Source: Paracoccus endophyticus (lineage in GTDB: Bacteria; Pseudomonadota; Alphaproteobacteria; Rhodobacterales; Rhodobacteraceae). From it: a stretch of DNA of 64,000 nucleotides. The stretch is taken from assembly GCF_003286075.1 (NCBI RefSeq), contig NZ_QLUV01000007.1, positions 85,169 to 149,168 on the forward strand. Reading direction: 5' to 3'. Each line of letters opens with the position of its first letter. The first letter of the stretch is position 1. Under the pieces are notes generated by a model. It did not search any database. It worked only from the letters and a program-made list of their open reading frames with translations, and was not told the origin of the DNA. A program made the translations under genes and the position numbers. Positions 43,347 to 51,404 of this stretch are shown one piece after another.

Positions 43347-44486
43347 GTGAGCTATCTCGATTACGGGTCCGACCAGACGCCCACCGGCTGGCGCAAGATC
43401 CTGCATATGAACTGGCCGCTTGTGTTCCTGCTGGCCGCGGTCGCCTCGGCGGGGTTTCTGATGCTGTATTCGGTGTCGGGCGGCCGCGCCGAGATGTGGG
43501 CCGAGCCGCAGCTTGAACGCTTTGGCGTCGGCATGGTGGCGATGGTAGCGCTGGCGTTCGTGCCGATCTGGTTCTGGCGGTCCATCTCGGTCGTGGCCTA
43601 TCTGGTCTGCCTGGGCCTGCTGGTGCTGGTGGACGTGGTCGGCCACAACGCCATGGGCGCGCAGCGCTGGCTGGACCTGGGGCCCGTCAAGCTGCAACCG
43701 TCCGAGCTGATGAAGATCGCGTTGGTCCTGCTGCTGGCGGCTTATTACGACTGGCTCGACCTGGGCCGGGTGTCGCGGCCGCTGTGGGTGCTGATCCCGG
43801 TGCTGCTGATCCTGACCCCGACCGCGCTGGTGCTGGTCCAGCCGGACCTGGGCACCTCGCTGATGCTGGTCGCGGGGGGCGGGCTGATGATGTTCGTGGC
43901 GGGCGTCAGCCTGTGGTATTTCGGCGCGGTGATCGCGCTGGTGGGCGGGCTGGTGTTTGCGGTCATGAAAAGCCGTGGCACCGATTGGCAGTTGCTGCAC
44001 GACTATCAGTTCCGCCGTATCGACACGTTCCTCGACCCGTCCAGCGACCCGCTGGGCGCGGGCTACAACATCACGCAGGCGCAGATCGCGCTGGGGTCGG
44101 GCGGCTGGTCGGGTCGCGGCTTCATGCAGGGCACGCAGTCGCGGCTGAACTTCCTGCCGGAAAAGCACACCGACTTCATCTTCACGACGCTGGCGGAAGA
44201 GTTCGGGTTCATCGGCACGGTCTCGCTTCTCAGCCTGTACGCGCTGATCCTGGCGTTCTGCCTCTACTCGGCGCTGACCAACCGCGACCGGTTCGCCAGC
44301 CTTCTGACGCTGGGGATCGCGGCCACGTTCTTTCTGTATTTCGCCGTCAACATGAGCATGGTGATGGGGCTTCTGCCCGTCGTGGGCGTGCCGCTGCCGA
44401 TGGTCAGCTATGGGGGAACGCAACTGATGATCCTGCTGATGGCCTTTGGCATCGTCCAGTCGGCCCATGTGAACCGCCCGCGGTGA
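43347..44486 (+). CDS. rodA: Rod shape-determining peptidoglycan glycosyltransferase RodA
   Basis: RodA is the SEDS-family glycan polymerase of the elongasome. The 379-residue protein has about ten membrane segments, the conserved AQRWLDLGPVKLQPSELMKI region, QPDLGTSLMLV, and QGTQSRLNFLPEKHTDFIFT with the catalytic-site acidic residue region near EEFGF. It starts at a GTG preceded by AGGGGG. Its stop overlaps the start of the dehydrogenase gene. Confidence 0.96.
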   Translation: MSYLDYGSDQTPTGWRKILHMNWPLVFLLAAVASAGFLMLYSVSGGRAEMWAEPQLERFGVGMVAMVALAFVPIWFWRSISVVAYLVCLGLLVLVDVVGHNAMGAQRWLDLGPVKLQPSELMKIALVLLLAAYYDWLDLGRVSRPLWVLIPVLLILTPTALVLVQPDLGTSLMLVAGGGLMMFVAGVSLWYFGAVIALVGGLVFAVMKSRGTDWQLLHDYQFRRIDTFLDPSSDPLGAGYNITQAQIALGSGGWSGRGFMQGTQSRLNFLPEKHTDFIFTTLAEEFGFIGTVSLLSLYALILAFCLYSALTNRDRFASLLTLGIAATFFLYFAVNMSMVMGLLPVVGVPLPMVSYGGTQLMILLMAFGIVQSAHVNRPR

Positions 44487-45421
44487 AGGTCTTCTTTGCC
44501 GCCCGCGATGCGCTGTGGGACGCCTGGGCCCCGTCTCTGCGCGCCGCCTGCCCCGAGATGACGCTGGCCCGCTCGGGCGATCTGGCGGCCGGCGACCCCG
44601 CGACGTTCGACGCGGTGATCTATGCCCCCGGCTGGCCCGAGGACGGGGGCGCGGCGGACTTTGCGCCCTTTGTCAACGCCCGCGTGGTGCAAAGCCTGTG
44701 GGCCGGGGTGGAACGCATCGTCGGCAACTCCACCCTGACCCAGCCGCTGTGCCGGATGGTCGATCCGGGCCTTGCACGGGGAATGGTGGACTATTGCACG
44801 GGCTGGGTGCTGCGGGCGCATCTGGGGATGGACGCCTATGCCCAGGACGGGGTGTGGCGCAACGATCTGGTGCCGCCCCTTGCCGCCGAGCGATCCGTCG
44901 CGGTCCTGGGGATGGGCGAGCTGGGACGCGCCGTGGGCCAGGCGCTGGGGGCATCGGGGTTCCGCGTCAGTGGCTGGTCCGCGTCGGGCCGGCCGGTGCC
45001 GGGAATTGCGGTTCAGGGGGGCGCTGCCGCCCTGGACGACGTGCTGGCAGGGGCCGAGATCCTGGTGACGCTGCTGCCCGACACGGCCGACACCCGCGAC
45101 CTGATGGACGCGCAACGGCTGGCCATGCTGCCGCGGGGGGCGTGGCTGATCAACCCCGGGCGCGGCACGCTGATCGACGACAGGGCGCTGATCGGGGCGC
45201 TTGAGTCAGGGCATCTGGGCCACGCCGTGCTGGACGTGTTCCGCACCGAACCGTTGCCCCCCGCGCATCCGTTCTGGTCGCACCCCGGCGTCACCGTCAC
45301 GCCCCACATCGCGGCCGAGACGCGGCCCGCGACAGCGGCGGCCGTGGTGGCCGACAACCTGCGCCGCGCCATGGCGGGGCAGCCGCTGCGCTATCTCGTG
45401 GACCGCGCACGGGGGTACTGA
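44483..45421 (+). CDS. Glyoxylate/hydroxypyruvate reductase A-like 2-hydroxyacid dehydrogenase
   Basis: The 312-residue protein belongs to the D-isomer-specific 2-hydroxyacid dehydrogenases, nearest GhrA in layout. The NAD(P) motif LGMGELGRAVG lies at about residues 141-151, and the catalytic triad is visible as R in NPGRGTLIDD, E in VFRTEPLP and H in TPHIAAETRP. The GTG start shares bases with the rodA TGA (44483-44486), so it is translated with the rod-shape operon, although no functional link is known. Substrate (glyoxylate, hydroxypyruvate or other) is inferred from the family. Confidence 0.85.
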   Translation: MKVFFAARDALWDAWAPSLRAACPEMTLARSGDLAAGDPATFDAVIYAPGWPEDGGAADFAPFVNARVVQSLWAGVERIVGNSTLTQPLCRMVDPGLARGMVDYCTGWVLRAHLGMDAYAQDGVWRNDLVPPLAAERSVAVLGMGELGRAVGQALGASGFRVSGWSASGRPVPGIAVQGGAAALDDVLAGAEILVTLLPDTADTRDLMDAQRLAMLPRGAWLINPGRGTLIDDRALIGALESGHLGHAVLDVFRTEPLPPAHPFWSHPGVTVTPHIAAETRPATAAAVVADNLRRAMAGQPLRYLVDRARGY

Positions 45422-45463
45422 GCCTGACCGGGGCGGTGCCGCCTGCGGGGGATCGGACGCGTT

Positions 45464-45487
45464 CGCAGCCGCAGGCGGGGGGCTGCG
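45464..45487. terminator. Possible bidirectional hairpin between converging genes
   Basis: CGCAGCC (45464-45470) and GGCTGCG (45481-45487) form a 7-bp stem around a 10-nt loop between the convergent dehydrogenase and SseB genes. No U tract is present on either side, so this is weak. Confidence 0.3.
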
Positions 45488-45520
45488 CGCAGGCGCCGTG
45501 CATGGGTCAGGCGCCGGTCC

Positions 45521-46291
45521 CTACCACTTCAGCCGGGGCGGCGCGTCGGGGTCGCGGCGGACGGGGGCGGGCGCCGGCGCGGGCGGCGCGGGTTCGATCC
45601 GCAGCGCGCCGGGCGGCAGGGCCAGCGGCTCGAACGTGACATCCACCCCGCCGGCGATCTCGGGCAGAAAAGCCAGCAGCTCGGCCAGGGCCTTGGCCAG
45701 CGCCGGGCGGTCGTCGGCCCCCGCGCCCGCGACCACCAGCAGATGGCCCTGGCGCCCGTCGGGCCAGTCGGCGCCGACTAGGGCGGCCCCGGCGATCCGC
45801 CCGGCCATGTCGGACAGGCGCTGCGCCAGCGGCTCGGCCAGCGCCGCCACGGCGTCGGGCCGGGGCTGGGTCAGGCGGCGGGGGGCGGCCTCGGCGGCGT
45901 CCGGCACGATGGCCAGCGCCTGGCCCAGCCATGCCAGCGCGGCGGCATCCAGCAGCATCTCGGACCGCCGTCCCGGATTGACCAGCAGGCCGCGTCCCTC
46001 GGCCGCAAGCGCCGCGGCCAGAACGCGGCCGGGCAGCGAGACATGGGCGACCGGCCCGCCCAGGAACCCCGCCAGCGCCGCCGCGTCGTCGGCGGCCAGG
46101 GCGACGGTCACGTTGGGCAGGTCGTACATCCGCAGCTCGGCCATGTCGGCGGCGGCGTCCGCGGCCAGCGCCGCGTGCAGTTCGGTGTCTGCCAGTTGCC
46201 GCAGGATCGCGGCGCGCAGCGGGGCGTCGGCATCGTGGAACGGCACGGCGCACAGCCGGTCCAGCGCGGTCAGGTCGGTCGGATCGGTCAC
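45521..46291 (-). CDS. SseB family protein
   Basis: The 256-residue protein has the SseB N-terminal pattern LDRLCAVPFHDADAPLRAAI and the VNPGRRSEMLLDAAALAWL segment; the C-terminal half follows the SseB C-domain layout (GHLLVVAGAGADD). SseB was named for serine sensitivity in E. coli; its molecular role is unknown. The start is placed at a GTG at 46291 because it overlaps the glycosylase TGA (46288-46290) and gives the family N-terminus. The last 25 residues are Pro/Arg-rich. Confidence 0.8.
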   Translation of the reverse strand: MTDPTDLTALDRLCAVPFHDADAPLRAAILRQLADTELHAALAADAAADMAELRMYDLPNVTVALAADDAAALAGFLGGPVAHVSLPGRVLAAALAAEGRGLLVNPGRRSEMLLDAAALAWLGQALAIVPDAAEAAPRRLTQPRPDAVAALAEPLAQRLSDMAGRIAGAALVGADWPDGRQGHLLVVAGAGADDRPALAKALAELLAFLPEIAGGVDVTFEPLALPPGALRIEPAPPAPAPAPVRRDPDAPPRLKW

Positions 46292-46929
46292 AGCACCCTC
46301 GCCAAGGTTGCGCGCAGTTCCGGCACCACCTCGGCCTCGAACCACGGGTTGCGTTTCAGCCAGCCGGTATTGCGCCACGACGGATGAGGCAAGGGGAACA
46401 CGACGGGCGCATGGTCGCGCCAGCCCGCCACCGCGGCCGTGACGTCGCGCAGACCCAGATGCCAGCGGATCGCGTGGCCCCCGATCAGCAGCGTCACGCG
46501 CGGGCGGATGCCGTCCAGCACCCGCGCCCGCCAGGTCGCGGCGCAGACCGGCGGCGGCGGCAGGTCCGACCCTTTCGCGTCATAGCCCGGAAAGCAGAAT
46601 CCCATCGGCACGATCGCCACGCGCGAGCGGTCCCAGAACGTCGCCTCGTCCACGCCCATCCAATCGCGCAGCCGCCGCCCCGAGGCATCGTCGAACGGCC
46701 GGCCCGAGTTGTGGACCCGCAGCCCCGGCGCCTGGCTGGCGACCAGCACCCGCGCGCCGGGCGCGAACCACACCACCGGCCGGGGCGTGTGCGCGGTGGC
46801 CGTTCCGGCGAAGCGATCCGCGCACAGCCGGCATCGTGCCAGATCGGCCGCGACGGCGGCCGTCCGCGCCGACGCCTCCGCCTGCGTGCCGGCGCCGTGC
46901 TGGTTCCCTGCCCTGTCATTCGTCATCAT
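46288..46929 (-). CDS. Uracil-DNA glycosylase family protein
   Basis: The 213-residue protein has the alpha/beta UDG-superfamily core: the catalytic-side motif VASQAPGLRVHNSGRPFDDA near residue 63, and PLPHPSWRNTGWLKRN with the H-P-S distal motif. Cysteines in CRLC, GFCFPG and PPVCAA are placed like the [4Fe-4S] ligands of family 4/5-type UDGs. Uracil removal is the family's expected role, but some members of this branch act on other lesions. It overlaps SseB by 4 bp and diverges from the capsule-export genes. Confidence 0.8.
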   Translation of the reverse strand: MMTNDRAGNQHGAGTQAEASARTAAVAADLARCRLCADRFAGTATAHTPRPVVWFAPGARVLVASQAPGLRVHNSGRPFDDASGRRLRDWMGVDEATFWDRSRVAIVPMGFCFPGYDAKGSDLPPPPVCAATWRARVLDGIRPRVTLLIGGHAIRWHLGLRDVTAAVAGWRDHAPVVFPLPHPSWRNTGWLKRNPWFEAEVVPELRATLARVL

Positions 46930-47114
46930 GGACCAAAGCTAGGACGCCTGCGGCCGGATTAAACCCCGCATTCTCAGGATCGGCGGCGCGCCGATTTACA
47001 CCGGGACGGCACCCGCATAAGGTCCGGGCCAGCGCGGCTGGACAACCGGCACGTGCAGCCCGACCGGGCCGGTCGCCCCCGTGCCGGTGCAATGTTCAGG
47101 AACGCCCTTCTGCG

Positions 47115-47768
47115 ATGCTGGAATTCGACAACGTCTCCAAGTCGTTCTGGACCGGAACGCAGCGCAAGGTCATTCTGGACCGCGCCTCGTTCCGCGTCGA
47201 TCTGGGCCAGTCCCTGGGGATTCTTGCGCCGAACGGCACCGGCAAGACCACGCTGATCAACATGATGTGCGGGCTGGAAAAGCCCGACGAGGGGCATATC
47301 CGCGCGAACTGCCGCGTCTCGTTCCCACTGGGATTCATGGGCGGCATCATCGCCAAGCTGTCGGCGAACGAGAATGCGCGCTATGTGGCGCGGATCTATG
47401 GCCTCGATCCCGACTATGTCGAGGCGTTCTGCCGGTGGCTGTGCGACATCGGCGAGTATTTCGACCGTCCCGTCGGGACCTACAGCGCCGGCATGCGGAC
47501 AAGGCTGAGCTTTGCGCTGATGCTGGCGCTGGAATTCGACATCTACCTGATCGACGAAGGCATGCCCAGCACCACGGATGTCGAGTTCAACCGCAAGGCC
47601 GGCAGTGTGCTGTTCGACCGGCTGAAGACCGCGACCGTGGTGGTGGTGTCCCACCAGGCCGGAACGCTTGAGAAATTCTGCCGCAAGGCGGCCGTGCTGC
47701 GTGACGGACGGCTTTACATGTTCGACAGTCTGGACGAGGCCAAGCAATATTATGACTACACCGCCTAA
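47115..47768 (+). CDS. ABC transporter ATP-binding protein, capsule export type (KpsT-like)
   Basis: KpsT-type ATPases power export of group 2 capsule or related lipid-linked polysaccharides. The 217-residue protein has a Walker A segment LAPNGTGKTT (residues 37-46; the first glycine of the usual G-x-x-G-x-G-K is alanine), the short signature YSAGMRTRLSFAL typical of KpsT, and Walker B YLIDEG. The usual permease partner KpsM is not next to it. Its stop overlaps the KpsE-like gene, and kdsA follows, so the cluster fits a Kdo-containing surface polysaccharide. Confidence 0.88.
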   Translation: MLEFDNVSKSFWTGTQRKVILDRASFRVDLGQSLGILAPNGTGKTTLINMMCGLEKPDEGHIRANCRVSFPLGFMGGIIAKLSANENARYVARIYGLDPDYVEAFCRWLCDIGEYFDRPVGTYSAGMRTRLSFALMLALEFDIYLIDEGMPSTTDVEFNRKAGSVLFDRLKTATVVVVSHQAGTLEKFCRKAAVLRDGRLYMFDSLDEAKQYYDYTA

Positions 47769-49608
47769 GGTCCGCCGCTTTCACCTGACCCGCGGGGAAT
47801 CGCCCGTCGTCGCCGCGCGCGGCCCCTTGGCGGCGGCCGCAGGCCGGGCCGCGCCGACGCCGCCGGTGCGGGTCGAGGTCGTCCGACGCAACGACGCGCC
47901 CGCGGCCCGGCCGTCGCCCGACCGCAGCGCCCAGGATGAAAACCCGTTCGCGGCCAAGCCCTTTGCGACCGACGATGACGGCTTCGGCGCCATGCATTTC
48001 CCCGGCAGCGCCAAGGCGCAGGATGCCCGCGCCGGGGAACCGGCGACGCCGGGCGACGATGCGGCAGCCGATGACGCCCCCGCGCCGCCGCCTGCCGATG
48101 CGCCGACCGAGGTCGAGGCGCTGGCCGCCGTGCGCGCCGAGAACCTGACCTCGCGCCAGTTGCGGATGGCCGCCCGGATCGCCGCGATGCACGGCATCGA
48201 GGTCGCATCCGAGTACGAGGCCGTGCTGCGGCTGCGCGAACGCGGCATCGACCCCTTTCACCGCGCCGCTGTCGGGCAGATCCTGTCCAGCGCGGGCAGC
48301 GCCGCGCAGGCCGCGCCCTCGCCCCAGGCGCCCGCGACGCTGCCCCGCGACATGCTGCCCGACCGCACCCGCCGGCGCGAGATCGTGCCCATGGCGCCCC
48401 CCGGCCCTGTCGGCGCGCCGGGTCAGGCGCTGCCCTCGCGCGAGGCGCTGACCGAGGACCGGCGCGCGGCCGAGATCTGGCGCATCCAGCGCGACATCGC
48501 CCGCCGCCGCCGCCGCCGGCTGGCGATGCTGATGGTTCGCCTGGCGCTGTTCGTGGGCCTGCCGACGCTGGTCGCGGGCTGGTATTACTTCACGCAGGCC
48601 ACGCCGCTTTACGCCACGAACGCGCAGTTCCAGATCCAGCAGGCCCAGGCCTCGGGCGGCGGCGAACTCGGCAGCCTGTTTTCCGGCACGCAACTGGCGA
48701 CCAACCCGGACAGCGTGTCGGTGCAAAGCTATCTGAACTCGCGCGATGCGATGATGCGCCTGGACGGCGAGCTGGGGTTCAAGCGCGCCTTCCAGGACCC
48801 GTCGCTGGACCCCATCCTGCGCCTGCCCGCCGACGCCAGCAACGAAGACGCGTATCGGCTGTACCAGAAATCGGTGAAGATCGGCTATGATCCGACCGAG
48901 GGGGTGATCGACCTCGAGGTGGTGGCCCCCGATCCCGAGCTCAGCGAGCAGTTCTCGCTGGCGCTGATCCGCTATGCCGAGGGGCAGGTGGACCAGATGA
49001 CCGCGCGCCTGCGCGACGACCAGATGGAGGGCGCGGTCCAAAGCTATGCGGACGCCGAGGCCAAGGTGCAGCAGGCGCAGGCCCGCGTGCAGCAGTTGCA
49101 GGAGCAGATGGGCGTGCTGGACCCGCTGGCCGAGGGCACCGTGGTCATGAACCAGATCGCCGTGCTTGAGGGGCAGCTGAGCGCGAAGCGGCTGGAGCTG
49201 GGCCAGCTGGAATCCAACCCGCGGCCGAACCAAAGCCGCGTTCTGGGCGTTCGGGGCGACATCGCACGGCTGGAACAGATGATTGCGGACACGCGCGCCC
49301 AACTGACCGAGGATACCGGAAAGCGCACCTCGCTGGCCGCCATCTCGGGTGAGATCCGCATCGCCGAAAGCGATCTGGCCACCCGGCAGGAGCTGCTGGC
49401 CGCCGCGGCCGCGCAGATGGAGACGGCCCGGATCGAGGCCAACAAGCAGGTCCGCTATCTGTCGCTGTCGGTCGCCCCGGTGCCCCCGGACGAGCCGACC
49501 TATCCCAAGGCCTTCCAGAACACGCTGGTCGCCTTCCTGATTTTCTCGGGGATTTACCTGATGCTGTCGCTGACCGCCTCGATCCTGCGCGAACAGGTGT
49601 CGTCATGA
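47752..49608 (+). CDS. Capsule polysaccharide export inner-membrane protein (KpsE-like)
   Basis: The 618-residue protein has two membrane spans at about residues 257-279 and 590-612, a periplasmic domain between them with a long coiled coil (about 420-580), and a short C-terminus, the KpsE/BexC/polysaccharide co-polymerase layout. Unusually, about 250 residues precede the first span; they are Pro/Ala/Arg-rich with a small helical patch (LTSRQLRMAARIAAMHG). KpsE-type proteins normally have a short N-terminus. The gene overlaps the ATPase gene by 17 bp. Confidence 0.88.
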   Translation: MTTPPKVRRFHLTRGESPVVAARGPLAAAAGRAAPTPPVRVEVVRRNDAPAARPSPDRSAQDENPFAAKPFATDDDGFGAMHFPGSAKAQDARAGEPATPGDDAAADDAPAPPPADAPTEVEALAAVRAENLTSRQLRMAARIAAMHGIEVASEYEAVLRLRERGIDPFHRAAVGQILSSAGSAAQAAPSPQAPATLPRDMLPDRTRRREIVPMAPPGPVGAPGQALPSREALTEDRRAAEIWRIQRDIARRRRRRLAMLMVRLALFVGLPTLVAGWYYFTQATPLYATNAQFQIQQAQASGGGELGSLFSGTQLATNPDSVSVQSYLNSRDAMMRLDGELGFKRAFQDPSLDPILRLPADASNEDAYRLYQKSVKIGYDPTEGVIDLEVVAPDPELSEQFSLALIRYAEGQVDQMTARLRDDQMEGAVQSYADAEAKVQQAQARVQQLQEQMGVLDPLAEGTVVMNQIAVLEGQLSAKRLELGQLESNPRPNQSRVLGVRGDIARLEQMIADTRAQLTEDTGKRTSLAAISGEIRIAESDLATRQELLAAAAAQMETARIEANKQVRYLSLSVAPVPPDEPTYPKAFQNTLVAFLIFSGIYLMLSLTASILREQVSS

Positions 49609-50441
49609 TCCGCCATGTCGCCGTCCGCGGCGTGACGTTCGGCAACGACCTGCCTCTGGTCGTCATCGCCGGTCCCTGCCAGCTCGAGACGCTGGACCAC
49701 GCGCTGGCGATCGCCGAGGTGCTGGCCGCCGCCTGCAGGCGTGCGGGCGCGGGCTTTGTGTTCAAGGCCAGCTACGACAAGGCCAACCGGACCTCGCTGG
49801 CGGGCCGGCGCGGGGTCGGCATCGACGAGGGGCTGGCGATGCTGGGGGCCGTGCGCGAGCGTGTCGGATGCCCGGTGCTGACCGACGTGCATGACGCGGG
49901 GCAGGCCCTGCGCGCGGCCGAGGTGGCCGACATCATCCAGATCCCCGCCTTCCTGTCCCGCCAGACCGACCTGCTGCTGGCCGCGGGGCAGACCGGCGCG
50001 GTGGTCAACATCAAGAAGGGGCAGTTCCTGGCCCCCTGGGACATGGCCAACGTGGCCGACAAGGTCGCCTCGACCGGCAATGACCGCATCCTGCTGACCG
50101 AACGCGGGGCCAGCTTCGGCTACAACACGCTGGTGGCCGACATGCGGTCGCTGCCGATCATGGCGCGGACCGGCTGGCCGGTGGTGATGGACGCGACCCA
50201 TTCCGTCCAGCAGCCCGGCGGGCTTGGCGGCTCGTCCGGCGGCCAGCGCGAGTTTGCCCCGGTCATGGCGCGGGCGGCCGTGGCCGTCGGCGTCGCGGGG
50301 GTGTTCATCGAGACGCACCAGGACCCCGACCGCGCGCCCTCGGACGGGCCGAACATGGTGCCGCTGGACCGGATGCCCGCGCTGATCGACAGCCTGATGG
50401 CGTTCGACCGGCTGGCCAAGGCCGATCCGGTCATGGGCTGA
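49605..50441 (+). CDS. kdsA: 3-deoxy-8-phosphooctulonate synthase KdsA
   Basis: KdsA condenses arabinose 5-phosphate and phosphoenolpyruvate to Kdo-8-phosphate, needed for lipopolysaccharide core and for Kdo capsule linkers. The 278-residue TIM-barrel protein shows VVIAGPCQLE, KASYDKANRTS, DVHDAGQA, NIKKGQFLAPWDM and FIETHQDPDRAPSDGPNM. The cysteine in AGPCQLE is kept, but the metal-dependent or metal-free class cannot be fixed from this alone. Its ATG overlaps the KpsE-like stop by 4 bp, which ties Kdo supply to polysaccharide export. Confidence 0.94.
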   Translation: MIRHVAVRGVTFGNDLPLVVIAGPCQLETLDHALAIAEVLAAACRRAGAGFVFKASYDKANRTSLAGRRGVGIDEGLAMLGAVRERVGCPVLTDVHDAGQALRAAEVADIIQIPAFLSRQTDLLLAAGQTGAVVNIKKGQFLAPWDMANVADKVASTGNDRILLTERGASFGYNTLVADMRSLPIMARTGWPVVMDATHSVQQPGGLGGSSGGQREFAPVMARAAVAVGVAGVFIETHQDPDRAPSDGPNMVPLDRMPALIDSLMAFDRLAKADPVMG

Positions 50442-50485
50442 CGACGCAATGCGCGACAGGATCCCGCGCGCCTTGCGCGCCCCTC

Positions 50486-51308
50486 TCAGGGCGCGTCCGT
50501 CACCGTCACCGTGACCATCAGGTATCGCGCCCGGATGTGCGTCGTGCCGTCCTGCGCTAGGTTCTCTTGCTCCAGCAGCGCATCCATCCGGGCGCGCAGC
50601 GCGTCGGCGCGTGGCCCCGGGCCCAGCGCCTCGAACACCCGCATGATCGGGCCGAAGCTGCTGACGAAGATGTCGGTCAGGCTGGACGGCGGCCTGTCCA
50701 GGTGAAAGTCGAAGACCGCCGGCCGCGTGGCGATTGCCCCGGCCGGGATTCCGGCCTGCCCGAAGCGTTCGACCACCGCCTGCCCGGTTCCCCACAGGGA
50801 CGGGCTGACAAGGCCCGGCGGCGGCGGCGGCCCGTATTCGGCGGCCAGCCTGAGGATCTGCGCAGGCATGGTGGGGTCGTCCGGGATCCAGTTGCCCATC
50901 ACGATGCGCCCGCCCGGCCGGGCGACGCGCACCATTTCGCGCGCGACATCAAAGGGGGCGCGGCGCGAACATGGCCCCGAACATGCTGAGCACAAGGTCG
51001 AAGCTGTCGTCGGGCAGGTCCGACAGGTCCATCGCGTCGCCCTCGACGATGCGGATGTTGGTCAGCCCCTCGGACCGGACACGCGCCTGCGCGGCCGCGA
51101 CCAGGTTGCGGGCCAGATCGACGCCCAGCACCTCGGCGCCCAGCCGCGCCATCGGCAGCGCCGTCGCGCCGTCGCCGCAGGCGAGGTCGAGCACCCGCAT
51201 ACCCGGTGTGACACCCAGTTCCCTGACCACCGCATCGCTGCCGGCCCGCATGGTCGCCGCCAGCCGCGTGAAATCGCCCTTTTCCCACAGGTCCCGGTTG
51301 GGGTTCAT
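50486..51308 (-). pseudogene. Class I SAM-dependent methyltransferase, frameshifted
   Basis: Two frames together make one normal methyltransferase of about 273 residues. The first (51308 to about 50959) has motif I VLDLACGDGATALPMA and ends after FGAMFAPRPL at a premature TGA. The second continues FDVAREMVRVARPGGRIVMG to the stop at 50486. The break is in a run of five G on the plus strand (50954-50958); four G would restore PRPFDVA. It may be a sequencing error, a true null allele or a phase-variable run. It converges with kdsA. Confidence 0.85.
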
Positions 51309-51404
51309 GATCCGCCTCCACCTTCGCGGCGAAACGCGACAGCCGGTCCGCGAAGCCGGCCGGTTGCGGGTCGGTGCGGCGGCGCAGCCGACGGCGGCAT
51401 CCTG

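Noticed and set aside
50455..50485. GCGCGC-CTT-GCGCGC hairpin between kdsA and the broken methyltransferase
   Set aside because: It has no U tract on either strand and a 3-nt loop in a GC-rich alternating stretch, so it is not a convincing terminator.
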